NCBI GenBank assembly: GCA_035771175.1
Contig: CM069600.1
Coordinates: 6,595,729 to 6,659,728, forward strand
Reading direction: 5' to 3'
Source of the DNA: Paratinospora sagittata
Lineage: Eukaryota > Streptophyta > Magnoliopsida > Ranunculales > Menispermaceae
Length of the DNA: 64,000 bases
The position numbers and the translations under genes were made by a program. How positions within the stretch are numbered: the stretch's first letter is position 1; every line of letters begins with the position of its first letter. Positions 1 to 10,275 of this stretch are shown here, piece after piece. The notes under the pieces are model-generated. The model was not told where the DNA came from. It did no database searches and saw only the letters and a list, made by a program, of their open reading frames with translations.

Positions 1-860
1 GAGGTCCTCGTAGGAGACCTCCATAAAAAAAAGAAAAAAAAAAAGAAAAAGATGAAGCCCTATGGTCGGTAGGAGGATCTACGCTAGAACCGGCTATCTA
101 AACAACCTAGGGATATGCCTACAGACTACAGATTACATAGCAGAAAAAGAAAGGAAAAGCTCGGAGTAAGGAGTTACAGCTCGAGAGTGGAAGACCAAAA
201 TAGCCGACCAGTTGAATATCACAACCACTATGGGCGGTCGGCTAAGGAACCTCACGATAGACTGAATCTTTAATATCAAGCAGCCACAAGGAAAGACCAC
301 AGATCGACATACCGACCACTAGTGATCTCCGACTGCGGGACAGATGCTGGCAGAATACCTGGTCGGATAGGAATAGGGTGTGATCCATTGCGACAAGTTT
401 GAGATTCACTCCTAGTCCGACTCCGATAAAACCAAACACTCTACTAGTTCAACTAGGAGACTGATAAGTCATCCGGATCCCATGAGGATCAGACCAAATC
501 TTATCAAGAATCAGATATGCTTTCCTAGCACGAGTTAGATTCCTAATTCTACAACAACACCACGACAAGGCCAAAGACCTCAACCCTTCTCTAAAAAAAA
601 CATGAACCCCTAAGGGGAAGATAAGCAACTCTAAGCCATTCTCGACTAAGTTCAGTATTACGCAGTTCTGAACTAGCTTAGGCATCGAAGGGTCTTTGGC
701 CGACACCACACCGGTGTTCCTCACGATAGCCTATTCTCTCTCTCTCAGATCACCAACCTCTGGCTATTTCCCTAGTACCATGCCGAGTTCCTGATCAACA
801 TCTTCCCTCCACCTCATCGTCTACTGGTGTTGATCAAATCTTGCACCAACACATATCATA
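1..860 (+). repeat. LTR-retrotransposon remnant (long terminal repeat type)
   Basis: No gene is seen here. The stretch around 690-860 shares an ordered set of short blocks with 38,370-38,560: 'gaagggtctttg', a 'gacac' block, 'acgatag', 'cctattct' with a pyrimidine run, and an end resembling 'gatcaaat'. Sharing in the same order suggests two decayed copies of one LTR family, possibly of the Tat/Retand kind judging by the 'gaagggtctttg' block. Neither boundary nor a target duplication can be seen. The assignment is inference from pattern similarity. Confidence 0.35.
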
Positions 861-2545
861 GTAGTGTTATATACATATATACATACTTACAAAATAAAAG
901 TATATATATATATCCAACTCCTTGTACTCACGTACTCACAATAGCAATGAGACAAGCTTAGATTACTTCTCTGAAGCCTTGTCCTTGCCTTTGTAATCTA
1001 CACCTGTAATAAAAAGGGAGTGGGGTGAGCTACAACAAGCTCAGTAAGTAATCTAATAATGGAATTATATATGCATCCATAAAAAACATGGCATTGAAAG
1101 CATCATTATAAACACATATGCAATTCAAATGTAATTATCAATACATGATTTAAATACATTTCTCGCCACTCTATACATATCATACAATGCATAAAGATAA
1201 AATCCTCACCCTCAGGTATGTAAGTAAATATATATCCCCATTATGCATTTATAGGGAGAATTCAACTTATCAAACCATTATCTCGATCATTCCGAGGTCT
1301 AGTCCACAAACCTCTCTCCTTAGAATTGATCATATATTTTCCTTACTTCAAGTAAGTCTGAGTATATCCGATTTTCAAATCAAAGAATTTAATGCATTAA
1401 TTATACAATGCAACATGGCAATCATACATGCTCATAATTCATTAAAAGAAAGTTTATATATAACAATGTCATACATAAAAACCAAATTAGAAATACTCAC
1501 AAATACAAGATTTTTCCTAAGTTCACAATTCACAACACTTAGCCAATTGTACAACATAAGCACCTCACTTACTTGCTGTCCAATTCCCAATTCATCATTA
1601 TTCACACACAAGACTCTGCAATTCAACATTGCAATTTACTTATAAATGAATTCCAGCCATAGAAATTCAATCAATTGATCACTAAATCAATCTTAATTCA
1701 TTAATAAACAACTTACCAATGATTTCCCAACACTCTAACTTTTGCAACACAAGTACCACACTTGTGATCATCACCAAATTCAGAATTTACCAATTATGTA
1801 TTTCAAATCTCTGCAAATCACATTACCAAACATCTAATATCATTTTCTAATCATAATACACATCAAAACATAGCAATTCACTATTGAAAATGAGTTCCCA
1901 AAACCCTGACCCAGCAAGGTCTGGAATTTCACTTCCAACCATGAAAAATTCACAAATTTACCATCAAATTACTCACCAAGCAACAAAGAATTCATCCCCT
2001 ATGGTTTTAGCCAGCAATTCATTCAATTCCACCTCAAAACCCTCTTTTTCCAGCTTGCAATCTAGCCATTGAAATCACAAGCATGTCACATATGATAAAC
2101 AAAGTGAAGAGAGGAATCCAAATATGGAATTTTTAGCTTCAAAAATCAAAATTCTCACATTTGATTTTGATCTTCAAGCTCATTCCTCTCCTTTCTTCTC
2201 TTCCTCTTCGTTGCTCTGCAACTCAGCAAACTCAAAATGAGCTAAAATGGTCGTGACATTTGATTTTTCTAGACTTCAGCCAGCTCAAAATGACTGAAAA
2301 TGGGCGAGACAAGTGGCTTATACATGCATAAACCGCCAAACCAATTTTTTTTTTTTAAAAAAAGTACAGGTCCATCGAGGAGCGTGCTTCCCCTTCTTTA
2401 AGAGCGCGCTTCTCGTTGCCCAAAAACTGGTTTTTTAGGAAATCCTGTGAGGAGCACGCTTCTTCCTTGCTAAGAGCTCGCTTCTCGCCCGAAGAGCACG
2501 CTTCTCCAACTCAGGAGTGCGCTTCTCTAAACTTTCCAGAAACTG
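861..2545 (-). mobile_element. Degraded antisense LTR of a Ty3/gypsy-like element
   Basis: Read on the minus strand, 1000-1050 gives an 'actgagctt...gctcac' block. The same kind of block ends the LTRs of the intact chromovirus in this window, where 'actgagctgttgattgctcact' is followed by a pyrimidine tract and 'ttcaggt'. The 2260-2545 part, also on the minus strand, looks like an LTR leader with a purine-rich tract and repeated 'agaagcg' words. No coding sequence, PBS or target duplication is visible. It is probably a solo or truncated LTR of a related but distinct family. Confidence 0.35.
2376..2530. repeat. Dispersed 13-mer motif cluster (gagcrcgcttctc)
   Basis: At least six copies of a motif close to 'gagcrcgcttctc' (variants gagcgtgcttccc, gagcgcgcttctc, gagcacgcttctt, gagctcgcttctc, gagcacgcttctc, gagtgcgcttctc) occur at irregular 15-60 bp spacing. 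They are the only GC-rich patch in this AT-rich neighbourhood. They lie inside the putative antisense LTR. The function is unknown; a regulatory or leader repeat is possible. Confidence 0.5.
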
Positions 2546-2564
2546 TGACCTTGTGTTAGGACTA

Positions 2565-3513
2565 AAAAAAAAAAAAATTTATTTCTAAATTTTTTTTTCC
2601 CACTTGAAATTACAAAACCACGCCTAGAACAACAAGATGTCGTTGAGACCATAAGATAAAAAGGAGAAGAAAGCCAGCGATACAACAGATATAGTCGTTA
2701 AATTCAACACCACAACACAACACACAGAGGCTATTTATATATATATATATATGTGTGTGTGTATATAACGAAGACGAAGCAATTGCTCAGTTGTGTTACG
2801 TGTGTTGAAGTGTGATAAGTGAAAAAATATGGGGAAGAAGAAACAGGGGTTGTTGTTTTTCAGGAAGATAAGAAGAAACGATAATGAGTAGAGTTCATCA
2901 TCATCGTCATGGTGGCCGTGGAAGCGATTCTCGATCGAAGCATCAACATTCAAATGGAAGAAGACGAAGCGTCTAGGTTTCAAGATCTCAGTTCTTGATG
3001 ATATTCTGTTCAAGATCGTTTCTGCTTTTGAAGCTTTGATTCTTGTCTCTGTTCTCTGTTTCTTCTATTGCTTCTGCGGTTGCCATGTCTAATCTAAATA
3101 TTATTCTTTCTTCGTTTCTTCAATTTCTTCTTGATTGATTTGTATCGATTAGAAACTCAGAGAATTCTAACAAATCATGATGGATTTATGATCGTCGTAT
3201 TTTGGATTGAGCGTAGAAAGAGAGTCCGAGAATCTTAGGAAGTAATTAAGTTCAAATGAAGAATGAAGAACTGATCACAATAAAAGCGATTGTAATACTC
3301 TGGAATGGCGGTTTGGTTAAGGTTCTTCGATTATTCTTTCTTGGTTTCTTCAATAATTTCTTTGGTTTGTGAAGGAATATGCATCTAACCTAGCTTGCTT
3401 GCTCCATTTCGTTCTGATCTAAGAAAGATTATCAGATCTATCATCGTTTCTGATTTCGATTGAGCATACAAAGCTGAAAGGAAGAAGAGATAGCAATCGT
3501 AATACTCTTCTGG
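2565..3513 (+). repeat. Duplicated gene block, copy 1 (left arm of convergent inverted repeat)
   Basis: This block holds the upstream region, a TATA-like 'ctatttatat' at 2731, the small membrane-protein reading frame and its 3' flank. It is closely matched in inverse orientation by 3576-4285 and in other copies at 5790-6840 (inverse), 8090-9090, 10,600-11,725 and 14,480-15,600. The spacer to its inverted partner is only about 60 bp. The partner lacks part of the 3' flank. Confidence 0.75.
2829..3092 (+). pseudogene. Small single-pass membrane protein, array copy 1 (nonsense codon)
   Basis: The ATG at 2829 opens a frame that would encode 87 residues and end at TAA 3090-3092, but codon 21 is TAG. 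Intact sister copies have AAG or AAT at that place (NDNEK or NDNEN), so a substitution has made a stop. The rest of the frame stays open: SSSSSWWPWKRF, a lysine-rich stretch, then the hydrophobic tail ending CFFYCFCGCHV. A TATA-like box lies about 95 bp upstream. The copy faces copy 2 tail to tail. The protein family is not recognised; without readthrough this copy gives only a 20-residue peptide. Confidence 0.6.
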
Positions 3514-3759
3514 AATAAATCACTTTAATAAACTAGTCCATAATTTCCCTTCCTAAAAATCTTTAAAAAAAATGGAAATTTAACCATCAATCTCATCAGA
3601 ACCGCAACAAAACCGCCCTTACAGAATGCTACGATCGCTCTTCTTCTCAATTCTTCATTCATTCTTCATTTGAACTTAATTACTCCCTCAGATTCTCGCA
3701 CTCTTTATAAAAATCAATCAAGAAGAAATTGAAGAAACGAAGAAAGAATAATATTTAGA

Positions 3760-4023
3760 TTAGACATGGCAACCGCAGAAGCAATAGAAGAAACAGAGAA
3801 CAGAAACAAGAATCAAAGCTTCAAAAGCAGAAACGATCTTGAACAGAATATCATCAAGAACTGAGATCTTGAAACCTAGACGCTTCGTCTTCTTCCATTT
3901 GAATGTTGATGCTCCGATCGAGAATCGCTTCCACGGCCACCATGACGATGATGATGAACTATTCTCATTATCGTTTCTTCTCATCTTCCTGAAAAACAAC
4001 AACCCCTGTTTCTTCTTCCCCAT
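3760..4023 (-). CDS. Small single-pass membrane protein, array copy 2
   Basis: An 87-residue frame starts at ATG 4023-4021 and stops at 3760. It has a basic N-terminus (MGKKKQG, FFRKMRR), a Ser run, a WWPWKRF patch, a lysine-rich segment (KWKKTKRLGFK) and a hydrophobic stretch at about residues 58-83 (ILFKIVSAFEALILVSVLCF). It ends YCFCGCHV. This predicts a single C-terminal membrane anchor with a cysteine-rich end, possibly lipidated; that is inference. A TATA-like 'tatatataaatag' is at 4101-4113 on the minus strand. I do not recognise the family. The frame and most codons match copies 3 and 4, which supports the coding call. The opposite strand is also open but is taken as a shadow. Confidence 0.5.
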   Translation of the reverse strand: MGKKKQGLLFFRKMRRNDNENSSSSSSWWPWKRFSIGASTFKWKKTKRLGFKISVLDDILFKIVSAFEALILVSVLCFFYCFCGCHV

Positions 4024-4604
4024 ATTTTTTCACTTATCACGCTTCAACACACGTAACACAACTGAGCAATTGCTTCGTCTTCGTTATATATACACACACA
4101 TATATATAAATAGCCTGTGTGTGTTGTGTTGTGGTGTTGAATTTAACGACTATATCTGTTGTATCGCTGGCTGGCTTTCTGTTCCTTTTTTTCTTCTGGC
4201 CTCAACGGCATCTTGTTCTTCTAGGCGTGGTTTTGTAATTTCAAGTGGGAAAAAAAAATTTAGAAATAATGTTTTTTTTTTTTAGTCCTTACACGAAGAT
4301 GCTAGGGCCAGATAAAGTCAGTCAAGCATAACGACAAGGGACATAAGAGGCCCGGATAAGGACCATGTGAATCAATTACTATAGTCTCGCTTCCACTTTT
4401 TATTATAAAAGTAAAAACTCTCGCTTATTTGCAAGGAGGGAGAATCGAATTTTCGACTTTAAGTGAAGGGTTCGAATGCACACCGTTGAAGTTAGCCAAT
4501 ATTTATAAATTTAAAAAATAATTAAAAAAGAAGAAAATTAGTATAGGAAATAATGTAAAACATGTGTATCTAAAACATAAACATACACGGTATGTTAATT
4601 TATT

Positions 4605-4745
4605 TATTTTTTGGTCTTTGAGCCTCAGAATCCTTGCTAATCCTTTTGTGTTGGCGAGACTATTATAGAGTCGGAAATGGTAAGTTACATTGGGTAGTTT
4701 CTCTTAAAGTGAGTATATAGGTATAGGCACGAACTCGAACTCAGA
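4605..4745 (-). repeat. SINE-like dispersed repeat (copy in left palindrome arm)
   Basis: On the minus strand this gives a block 'gagttcgagt...' followed by 'ctataatagtctcgccaac', 'ggattagcaaggat', 'ggctcaaagaccaaaaaa' and an A-rich end. The same order is seen at 10,110-10,275, 13,990-14,155 and 16,985-17,140, and more weakly at 62,305-62,445. An A-rich 3' end and short length suggest a SINE, but clear pol III boxes are not visible in this copy. Confidence 0.4.
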
Positions 4746-4992
4746 CGTGTAATCCTTTGGTTCCATTGCCGCAATTTGAACTCGGGTCGCCTAGGTGAAA
4801 AAATGTTAACGACATCCACAGTTGGGCTCAAACTTCCTAAAGTGCATAAAATCCTAATTATATGCACCTATTAGAATACGAGTGAATATTGAAAATGATT
4901 TGAGTCTTTCCACTGGCAAAGTCTCATCTGACTCACAGGTCCACTTTGAATTCTCAATCTCACTTGAAGAAGTGCTCTTTGATTGGGTCTTA

Positions 4993-5332
4993 GGGATCTG
5001 TTTGATAGGCGAGAAAATATAAAATTTTTGAGAAAATAAATTATTTTTTAATATTTAGTTGATAAAAAAGGTGAAAAAATTATTTAAAAAGATTTTTTCA
5101 AGCTCATTTTTTTACCATATTTTTTCCCTAGGGAGGTGAGAAAAAAAAAATTCTCAGTGAAAAAATTTCTTTCTACAAATATTTGAAAAAATTATAATTA
5201 TTTAACGGAATAACTAACTTTGAGAAAATTTGATCAAGTCCAACCAAATAACCGTGAGAAAATCTTCTTAACTATATTTTTTTGAGAAAATACTATTTTC
5301 TTAAAAAAAAAAATTAGCTACCAAACACATTC
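4993..5332 (-). mobile_element. Tourist-like MITE (PIF/Harbinger), copy 1
   Basis: A 340 bp AT-rich element without coding capacity starts GGGATCTGTTTGATAG. Its other end, read inverted, is GAATGTGTTTGGTAG, giving imperfect terminal inverted repeats of the Tourist type. It is flanked by TTA at 4990-4992 and 5333-5335, the 3 bp target preferred by PIF/Harbinger elements. The same insertion, with the same junctions, is present at 9555-9882 and 13,433-13,761, so it was present before the block was duplicated. Confidence 0.7.
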
Positions 5333-6331
5333 TTATATATCAAACAATTCTCAAAATAAATAATGCGTTTGGATTGAGTCTCAGTTTTTTTTATCAATGA
5401 AGTGTCACTAACCCAAAATAAAACAAAGATATACTAAAGATACACACAATAGAAAGTCATATAAAAAATTCAAGTTAATCTAAGGAATACAAAATGCTTT
5501 AAATTAATTATAGGATGGTGCTAAGAGGATTCAATTGGGGTACTCACATCAAGTTTTTCATATCATCTTAAAGTTATTTAATATATACGGCTATGAGATA
5601 ATCTAAGGGACTCAGACGTGAGAATATATACCAACTAAGTTTAATACACCTTTAGGATAATGGCCTTGTTTGTTTCTCAATGCGAATAATTTTTTTGTTA
5701 AACGCAATAGAGAGTGTGTTTGAGAGATCAACGTTTGCGGTAGAAGAACATAATTTTTAACGTTTTACAAAAACTCCCTCCCATCAATTTCTTGGTTTGA
5801 CACCCTAAATCACAATCCCTAAATCAGCTTCATAAAAATTCTCTCCCTGGAATCTGAAAAACTGGAAATTGAACAATCAATCTCACCATAACCGCAACCA
5901 AAGCGCCATTCCAGAAGAGTATTACGATTGCTATCTCTTCTTCCTTTCAGCTTTGTATGCTCAATCGAAATCAGAAACGATGATAGATCTGATAATCTTT
6001 CTCAGATCAGAACGAAATGGAGCAAGCAAGCTAGGTTAGATGCATATTCCTTCACAAACCAAAGAAATTATCGAAGAAACGAAGAAAGAATAATCGAAGA
6101 ACCTTAACCAAACCGCCATTCCAGAGTATTACAATCGCTTTTCGTGTGATCAGTTCTTCATTCTGCATTTGAACTTAATTACTTCCTAAGATTCTCGGAC
6201 TCTCTTTCTACGCTCAATCCAAAATACGACGATCATAAATCCATCATGATTTGTTAGAATTCTCAGGGTTTCTAATCGATACAAATCAATCAAGAAGAAA
6301 TTGAAGAAACGAAGAAAGAATAATATTTAGA

Positions 6332-6595
6332 TTAGACATGGCAACCGCAGAAGCAATAGAAGAAACAGAGAGCAGAGACGAGAATCAAAGCTTCGAAAGC
6401 AGAAACGATCTTGAACAGAATATCATCAAGAACTGAGATCTTGAAACCTAGACGCTTCGTCTTCTTCCATTTGAATGTTGATGCTCCGATCGAGAATCGC
6501 TTCCACGGCCACCATGACGATGATGAGGAACTCTTCTCATTATCGTTTCTTCTTATCTTCCTGAAAAATAACAACCCCTGTTTCTTCTTCCCCAT
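6332..6595 (-). CDS. Small single-pass membrane protein, array copy 3
   Basis: An 87-residue frame starts at ATG 6595-6593 and stops at 6332. It differs from copy 2 at a few residues (FFRKIRRNDNEKSS; LVSALCFF in the membrane segment) and is otherwise the same. A TATA-like 'tatatatataaatag' lies at 6671-6686 on the minus strand, about 80 bp upstream of the ATG. It is divergent to copy 4, with about 1.7 kb between the two start codons, so the unique spacer 6841-8089 could serve both genes. The function is unknown. The best supported members of the family are this copy and copy 4, which keep start, frame and TATA box. Confidence 0.5.
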   Translation of the reverse strand: MGKKKQGLLFFRKIRRNDNEKSSSSSSWWPWKRFSIGASTFKWKKTKRLGFKISVLDDILFKIVSAFEALILVSALCFFYCFCGCHV

Positions 6596-6840
6596 ATTTT
6601 TTCACTTCTCACGCTTCAACACACGTAACACAACTGAGCAATTGCTTCCTCTTAGTTATATACACACATATATATATATAAATAGCCTCTGTGTGTTGTG
6701 TTGTTGTGTTGTGGTGTTGAATTTAACGACTATATCTGTTGTATCGCTGGCTGGCTGGCTTTCTTTTCCTTTTTATCTTCTGGTCTCAACGGCATCTTGT
6801 TATTCTAGGCGTGGTTTTGTAATTTCAAGTGGGAAAAAAA

Positions 6841-8089
6841 TTAGAAATTATTTTATTTTATTTTAGTCCTGACACAAGATCAAAAGATGTTAACACTAGA
6901 GCTAGAGAAAGTCTAGCGAGCATAAGGGACATAAGAGACCCGAATAGTGACCATGTGAATTAATTACTATGGTCTCACTTCTACTTTTTATTAGAAGAGA
7001 AAAAATTCTCACTTATCTGCAAGGAGAGGGAATCAAATTTTTAACTTCAAGTAAAGAATTAAAATGGACACCGTTAAAATTAGTCAATATTTATAAATTT
7101 AAAAAATAATTAAAAAAAAATTAGTATAAAAAATAATATAAAATATGTGTATCTAAAAAATAAACACACGGTATGTTAATTTATTTATTTTTTGGTCTTT
7201 GAGCCTCACGATTCTTGCTGTCTTTTATGTTAGCGAGACTATTACAGGGTTACCTGATGAAAAAATGTTAAGGACACCCATAGTCGGGCTCGAACCCCTA
7301 AAAGGGTCACCTGGATGAAAAAATGTTAACGACACCCATAGTAGGCCTCGAACCCCTAAAAGGGTCACCTGGATGAAAAAATGTTAACGACACCCATAGT
7401 AGGCCTCGAACCCCTGAAGAAAAAACAAGTCAGTAAAAAGTGGACGACCAAATCTAGAATAGGCCGCCACCCAACGGACGCTTCTTTCCAGTTTTCAAAC
7501 GATGGAAAAACGCGTTGGGAACATATTCCACTTGTCCGAGCATACAATGTCGAAAAACCAACGACTAGATCCAACGGTTATTTAATTGTCCCACAAACAA
7601 TCCAACGCTCATATAAAACGAATATATGCCTGCCGAAAGATTTATTTTTTTAATTTTTTATTTACAATAGTGAATGGACGAGAATACCCTGAATTGTTAA
7701 AAGAGAAGTGGAAATGATCGGGTGGTCACGGGAGTTGAGTTTTGAATTGTTTTGTGGTTGAATTGTTTGGGCAACGCCAGAAGACTTGGAACCGTGTTTT
7801 CTGGAAGAATACTGGGGGAGTAGGGAGAGTTGGGAACGTGCCCACTTACGTTGGTGCGGTTGGTGAAACTGCCTTTTGGTTTGGTCACACGTGTTATACC
7901 CTCATTAATTATAACATTTTTGTTAAAAATGTAAGTTAAGAAATTATACCAAAAGTTTCTAAGTTTACAGTGTAATCATTTTTGTATTCTTTCACAAATA
8001 TCTTTTAAATTTCATTAATAATTTTTATATTTTTAAAATATTATTTTAATAATTTATGTAAATACTGCACTTTTTTTTTAATTCTTTCC
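6841..8089. other. Palindrome spacer between divergent copies 3 and 4
   Basis: The left part (6866-7255) repeats the gene-proximal end of the intervening block in inverse orientation, truncated. It is followed by a 58 bp tandem repeat (7247-7416) and then about 650 bp found only once in the window. The unique part is less AT-rich and includes a CACGTG core near 7889. No convincing gene is seen; short open frames at 7381-7653 and 7742-7939 lack any recognisable domain. It may hold the original promoter sequence of the family. Confidence 0.5.
7247..7416. repeat. 58 bp tandem repeat, three copies
   Basis: The unit starting 'gggtcacctggatg' and ending 'ctcgaacccctaaaa' is present at 7247-7303 (diverged), 7304-7361 and 7362-7416. 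The last two are almost identical. On the minus strand each unit carries a GGTTCGAGNC-like word resembling a tRNA-type box B. Single relatives occur at about 4790 and 10,040 in the SINE-like part of the intervening block. It looks like local expansion of a piece of that repeat. Confidence 0.7.
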
Positions 8090-8230
8090 CCACTTGAAAT
8101 TACAAAACCACCCCTATAAAAAGACGAAGATGCCGTTGCAAAAACCAGATTAAAAGTAGAAGAAAGCCAGCGGTAGAAAGAAAGAAAGAAAGAATCGTTA
8201 TATGCAAAGAAGAATTCAATACATAAAGGC

Positions 8231-8240
8231 TATTTATATA
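8231..8240 (+). promoter_or_regulatory. TATA box of array copy 4
   Basis: The sequence 'tatttatata' lies 61 bp before the ATG at 8301. Equivalent 'ctatttatat' boxes stand before the other copies (2731, 4101-4113 inverse, 6671-6686 inverse, 10,858 and 14,736). The short leader between box and start codon is also conserved. The call rests on motif and position only. Confidence 0.5.
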
Positions 8241-8300
8241 ATATATAACGAAGACGAAGCAATGACAGTTGTGTTATGTGTAGAATAGCAAAGTAAAATT

Positions 8301-8585
8301 ATGTGGAAGAAGAAACAAGGGGAGTTGTTGTTTTTCAGGAAGATAATAAGAAGAAGAAGCGATGATAATGATGAGAAGAACTCATCATCATCATCATCGT
8401 CATGGTGGCCGTGGAAGCGATTCTCGATCGGAGCATCAACATTCAAATGGAAGAAGACGAAGCGTCTAGGTTTCAAGATCTCAGTTCTTGATGATATTCT
8501 GTTTAAGATCGTTTCTGCTTTCGAAGCTTTGATTCTCGTCTCTGCTCTCTGTTTCTTCTATTGCTTCTGCGGTTGCCATGTCTAA
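8301..8585 (+). CDS. Small single-pass membrane protein, array copy 4
   Basis: A 94-residue frame starts at ATG 8301 and stops at 8583-8585. Its N-terminus differs from copies 2 and 3 by in-frame changes (MWKKKQGELLFF, an added Ile and Arg, RRRSDDNDEKN, a longer Ser run). The part from WWPWKRF to the C-terminus CFCGCHV is unchanged. The membrane segment is at about residues 65-90. Length differences in multiples of three with a constant C-terminal half point to selection on that half. No family is recognised. The nearest comparison is with its own paralogues. It is the first gene of the right palindrome arm. Confidence 0.5.
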   Translation: MWKKKQGELLFFRKIIRRRSDDNDEKNSSSSSSSWWPWKRFSIGASTFKWKKTKRLGFKISVLDDILFKIVSAFEALILVSALCFFYCFCGCHV

Positions 8586-9554
8586 TCTAAATATTATTCT
8601 TTCTTCGTTTCTTCAATTTCTTCTTGATTGATTTGTATCGATTAGAAACCCTGAGAATTCTAACAAATCATGATGGATTTATGATCGTCGTATTTTGGAT
8701 TGAGCTTAGAAAGAGAGTCCGAGAATCTTAGGAAGTAATTAAGTTCAAATGAAGAACGAAGAACTGATCACACGAAAAGCGATTGTAGTACTCTGGAATG
8801 GCGGTTTGGTTAAGGTTCTTCGATTATTCTTTCTTCGTTTCTTCGATAATTTCTTTGGTTTGTGAAGGAATATGCATCTAACCTAGCTTGCTTGCTCCAT
8901 TTCGTTCTGATCTAAGAAAGATTGTCAGATCTATCATCGTTTCTGATTTCGATTGAGCATACAAAGCTGAAAGGAAGAAGAGATAGCAATCGTAATACTC
9001 TTCTGGAATGGCGCTTTGGTTGCGGTTATGGTGATATTGATTGTTCAATTTCCAGTTTTTCAGATTCCAGGGAGAGAATTTTTATGAAGCTGATTTAGGG
9101 ATTGTGATTTAGGGTGTCAAACCAAGAAATTGATGGGAGGGAGTTTTTGTAAAACGTTAAAAATTATGTTCTTCTACCGCAAACACACTCTCTATTGCGT
9201 TTAACAAAAAAGATAATCGCATTGAGAAACAAACAAGGCCATTGTCCTAAAGGTGTATTAAACTTAGTTGGTATATTCACACGTCTGAGTCTATTAGAGC
9301 CGTATATATTAAATAACTTTAAGATGATATGAAAAACTTGATGTGAGTACCCCAACTGAATCCTCTTCGCACCATCCTATAATTAATTTAAAGCATTTTG
9401 TATTCCTTAGATTAACTTGAATTGTTTATATGAGTTTCTATTGTGTGTATCTTTAGTATATCTTTGTTTTATTTTGGGTTAATGACACTTCATTAATAAA
9501 AAATCTGAGACTCAATCCAAACGCATTATTTATTTTGAATTGTTTGATATATAA

Positions 9555-9882
9555 GAATGTGTTTGGTAGCTAATTTTTTTTTTTAAGAAAATAGTATTTT
9601 CTTAAAAAACATATAGTTAAGAATATTTTCTCACGGTTGTTTGGTTGGATTTGAAAAATTTTTATTCAGTTAAATAATTATAATTTGTTAAAATATTTGT
9701 AGAAAGAAATTTTTTCACTGAAATTTTTCTTTTTCTCACCTCCCTAGGAAAAAAAAATGGTAAAAAAAGACCTTGAAAAAATCTTTTTAAATAATTTTTT
9801 CACTTCTTTTATCAACTAAATATTAAAAAATAATTTATTTTTTTAAAAAAATTTCTATTTTCTCGCCTATTAGACAGATCCC
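9555..9882 (+). mobile_element. Tourist-like MITE (PIF/Harbinger), copy 2
   Basis: This is the inverted counterpart of the element at 4993-5332. It starts GAATGTGTTTGGTAG and ends CTATTAGACAGATCCC, with TAA on both sides (9552-9554 and 9883-9885). Identical insertion junctions show it was copied along with its flanks and did not insert independently. Confidence 0.7.
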
Positions 9883-10109
9883 TAAGACCCAATAAAAGAG
9901 CACTTCTTCAAGTGAGATTGAGAATTCAAAGTGGACCTGTGAGTCAGATGAGACTTTGCCAGTGGAAAGACTCAAATCATTTTCAATATTCACTTGTATT
10001 CTAATAGGTGCATGTAATTAGCATTTTATGCACTTTAGGGGGTTCGAGCCCGACTGTGGGCGTCGTCAACATTTTTTCACCTAGGCTACCAGAGTTCAAA
10101 TTGCGGCAA

Positions 10110-10275
10110 TGGAACCAAAGGATTACACGTCTGAGTTCGAGTTTGTGCCTACACCTATATACCCACTTTAAGAGAAACTACCAAATGTAACTTACAATTT
10201 CCGACTCTATAATAGTCTCGTCAACACAAAAGGATTAGCAAAGATCCTGAGGCTCAAAGACCAAAAAATAAATAA
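10110..10275 (+). repeat. SINE-like dispersed repeat
   Basis: Forward copy of the family described for 4605-4745. It includes 'ctataatagtctcgtcaac', 'ggattagcaaagat' and 'ggctcaaagaccaaaaaa'. About 70 bp upstream (10,040-10,061) is 'ggttcgagcccgactgtgg', a match to a tRNA-type box B (GGTTCGANNCC) that may belong to the same element. Confidence 0.4.

Larger units (their letters stand above)
3576..6840 (-). repeat. Left arm of large palindrome
   Basis: Read from left to right this arm is: inverse gene block (copy 2, 3576-4285), inverse intervening block with Tourist MITE and SINE-like sequence (4290-5790), inverse gene block (copy 3, 5790-6840). The right arm 8090-11,725 has the same blocks in mirror order: gene block copy 4, intervening block, gene block copy 5. 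The arms are separated by about 1.25 kb of mostly unique sequence (6841-8089), whose left part resembles the beginning of a further intervening block. Indels and scattered substitutions separate the arms, so the inversion is not brand new. Confidence 0.75.

Noticed and set aside
1187..1645. A 152-codon plus-strand frame near the left end
   Set aside because: AT-driven, low-complexity, no domain, and within the putative antisense LTR.
3839..4285. A 148-codon open frame antisense to array copy 2 (and its equivalents at 6411-6866, 8234-8476, 10,862-11,092, 14,740-14,970)
   Set aside because: It runs across the TATA box and upstream region of the sense gene, changes length between copies and lacks a consistent start or domain. 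The sense frame explains the pattern of in-frame indels better.
7381..7653. A 90-codon frame in the palindrome spacer
   Set aside because: It starts inside the 58 bp tandem repeat, has no recognised domain and no duplicate elsewhere in the window.
10040..10061. Functional tRNA gene suggested by a box-B word
   Set aside because: No cloverleaf or acceptor stem can be folded around it by eye; it fits a SINE-like repeat better.
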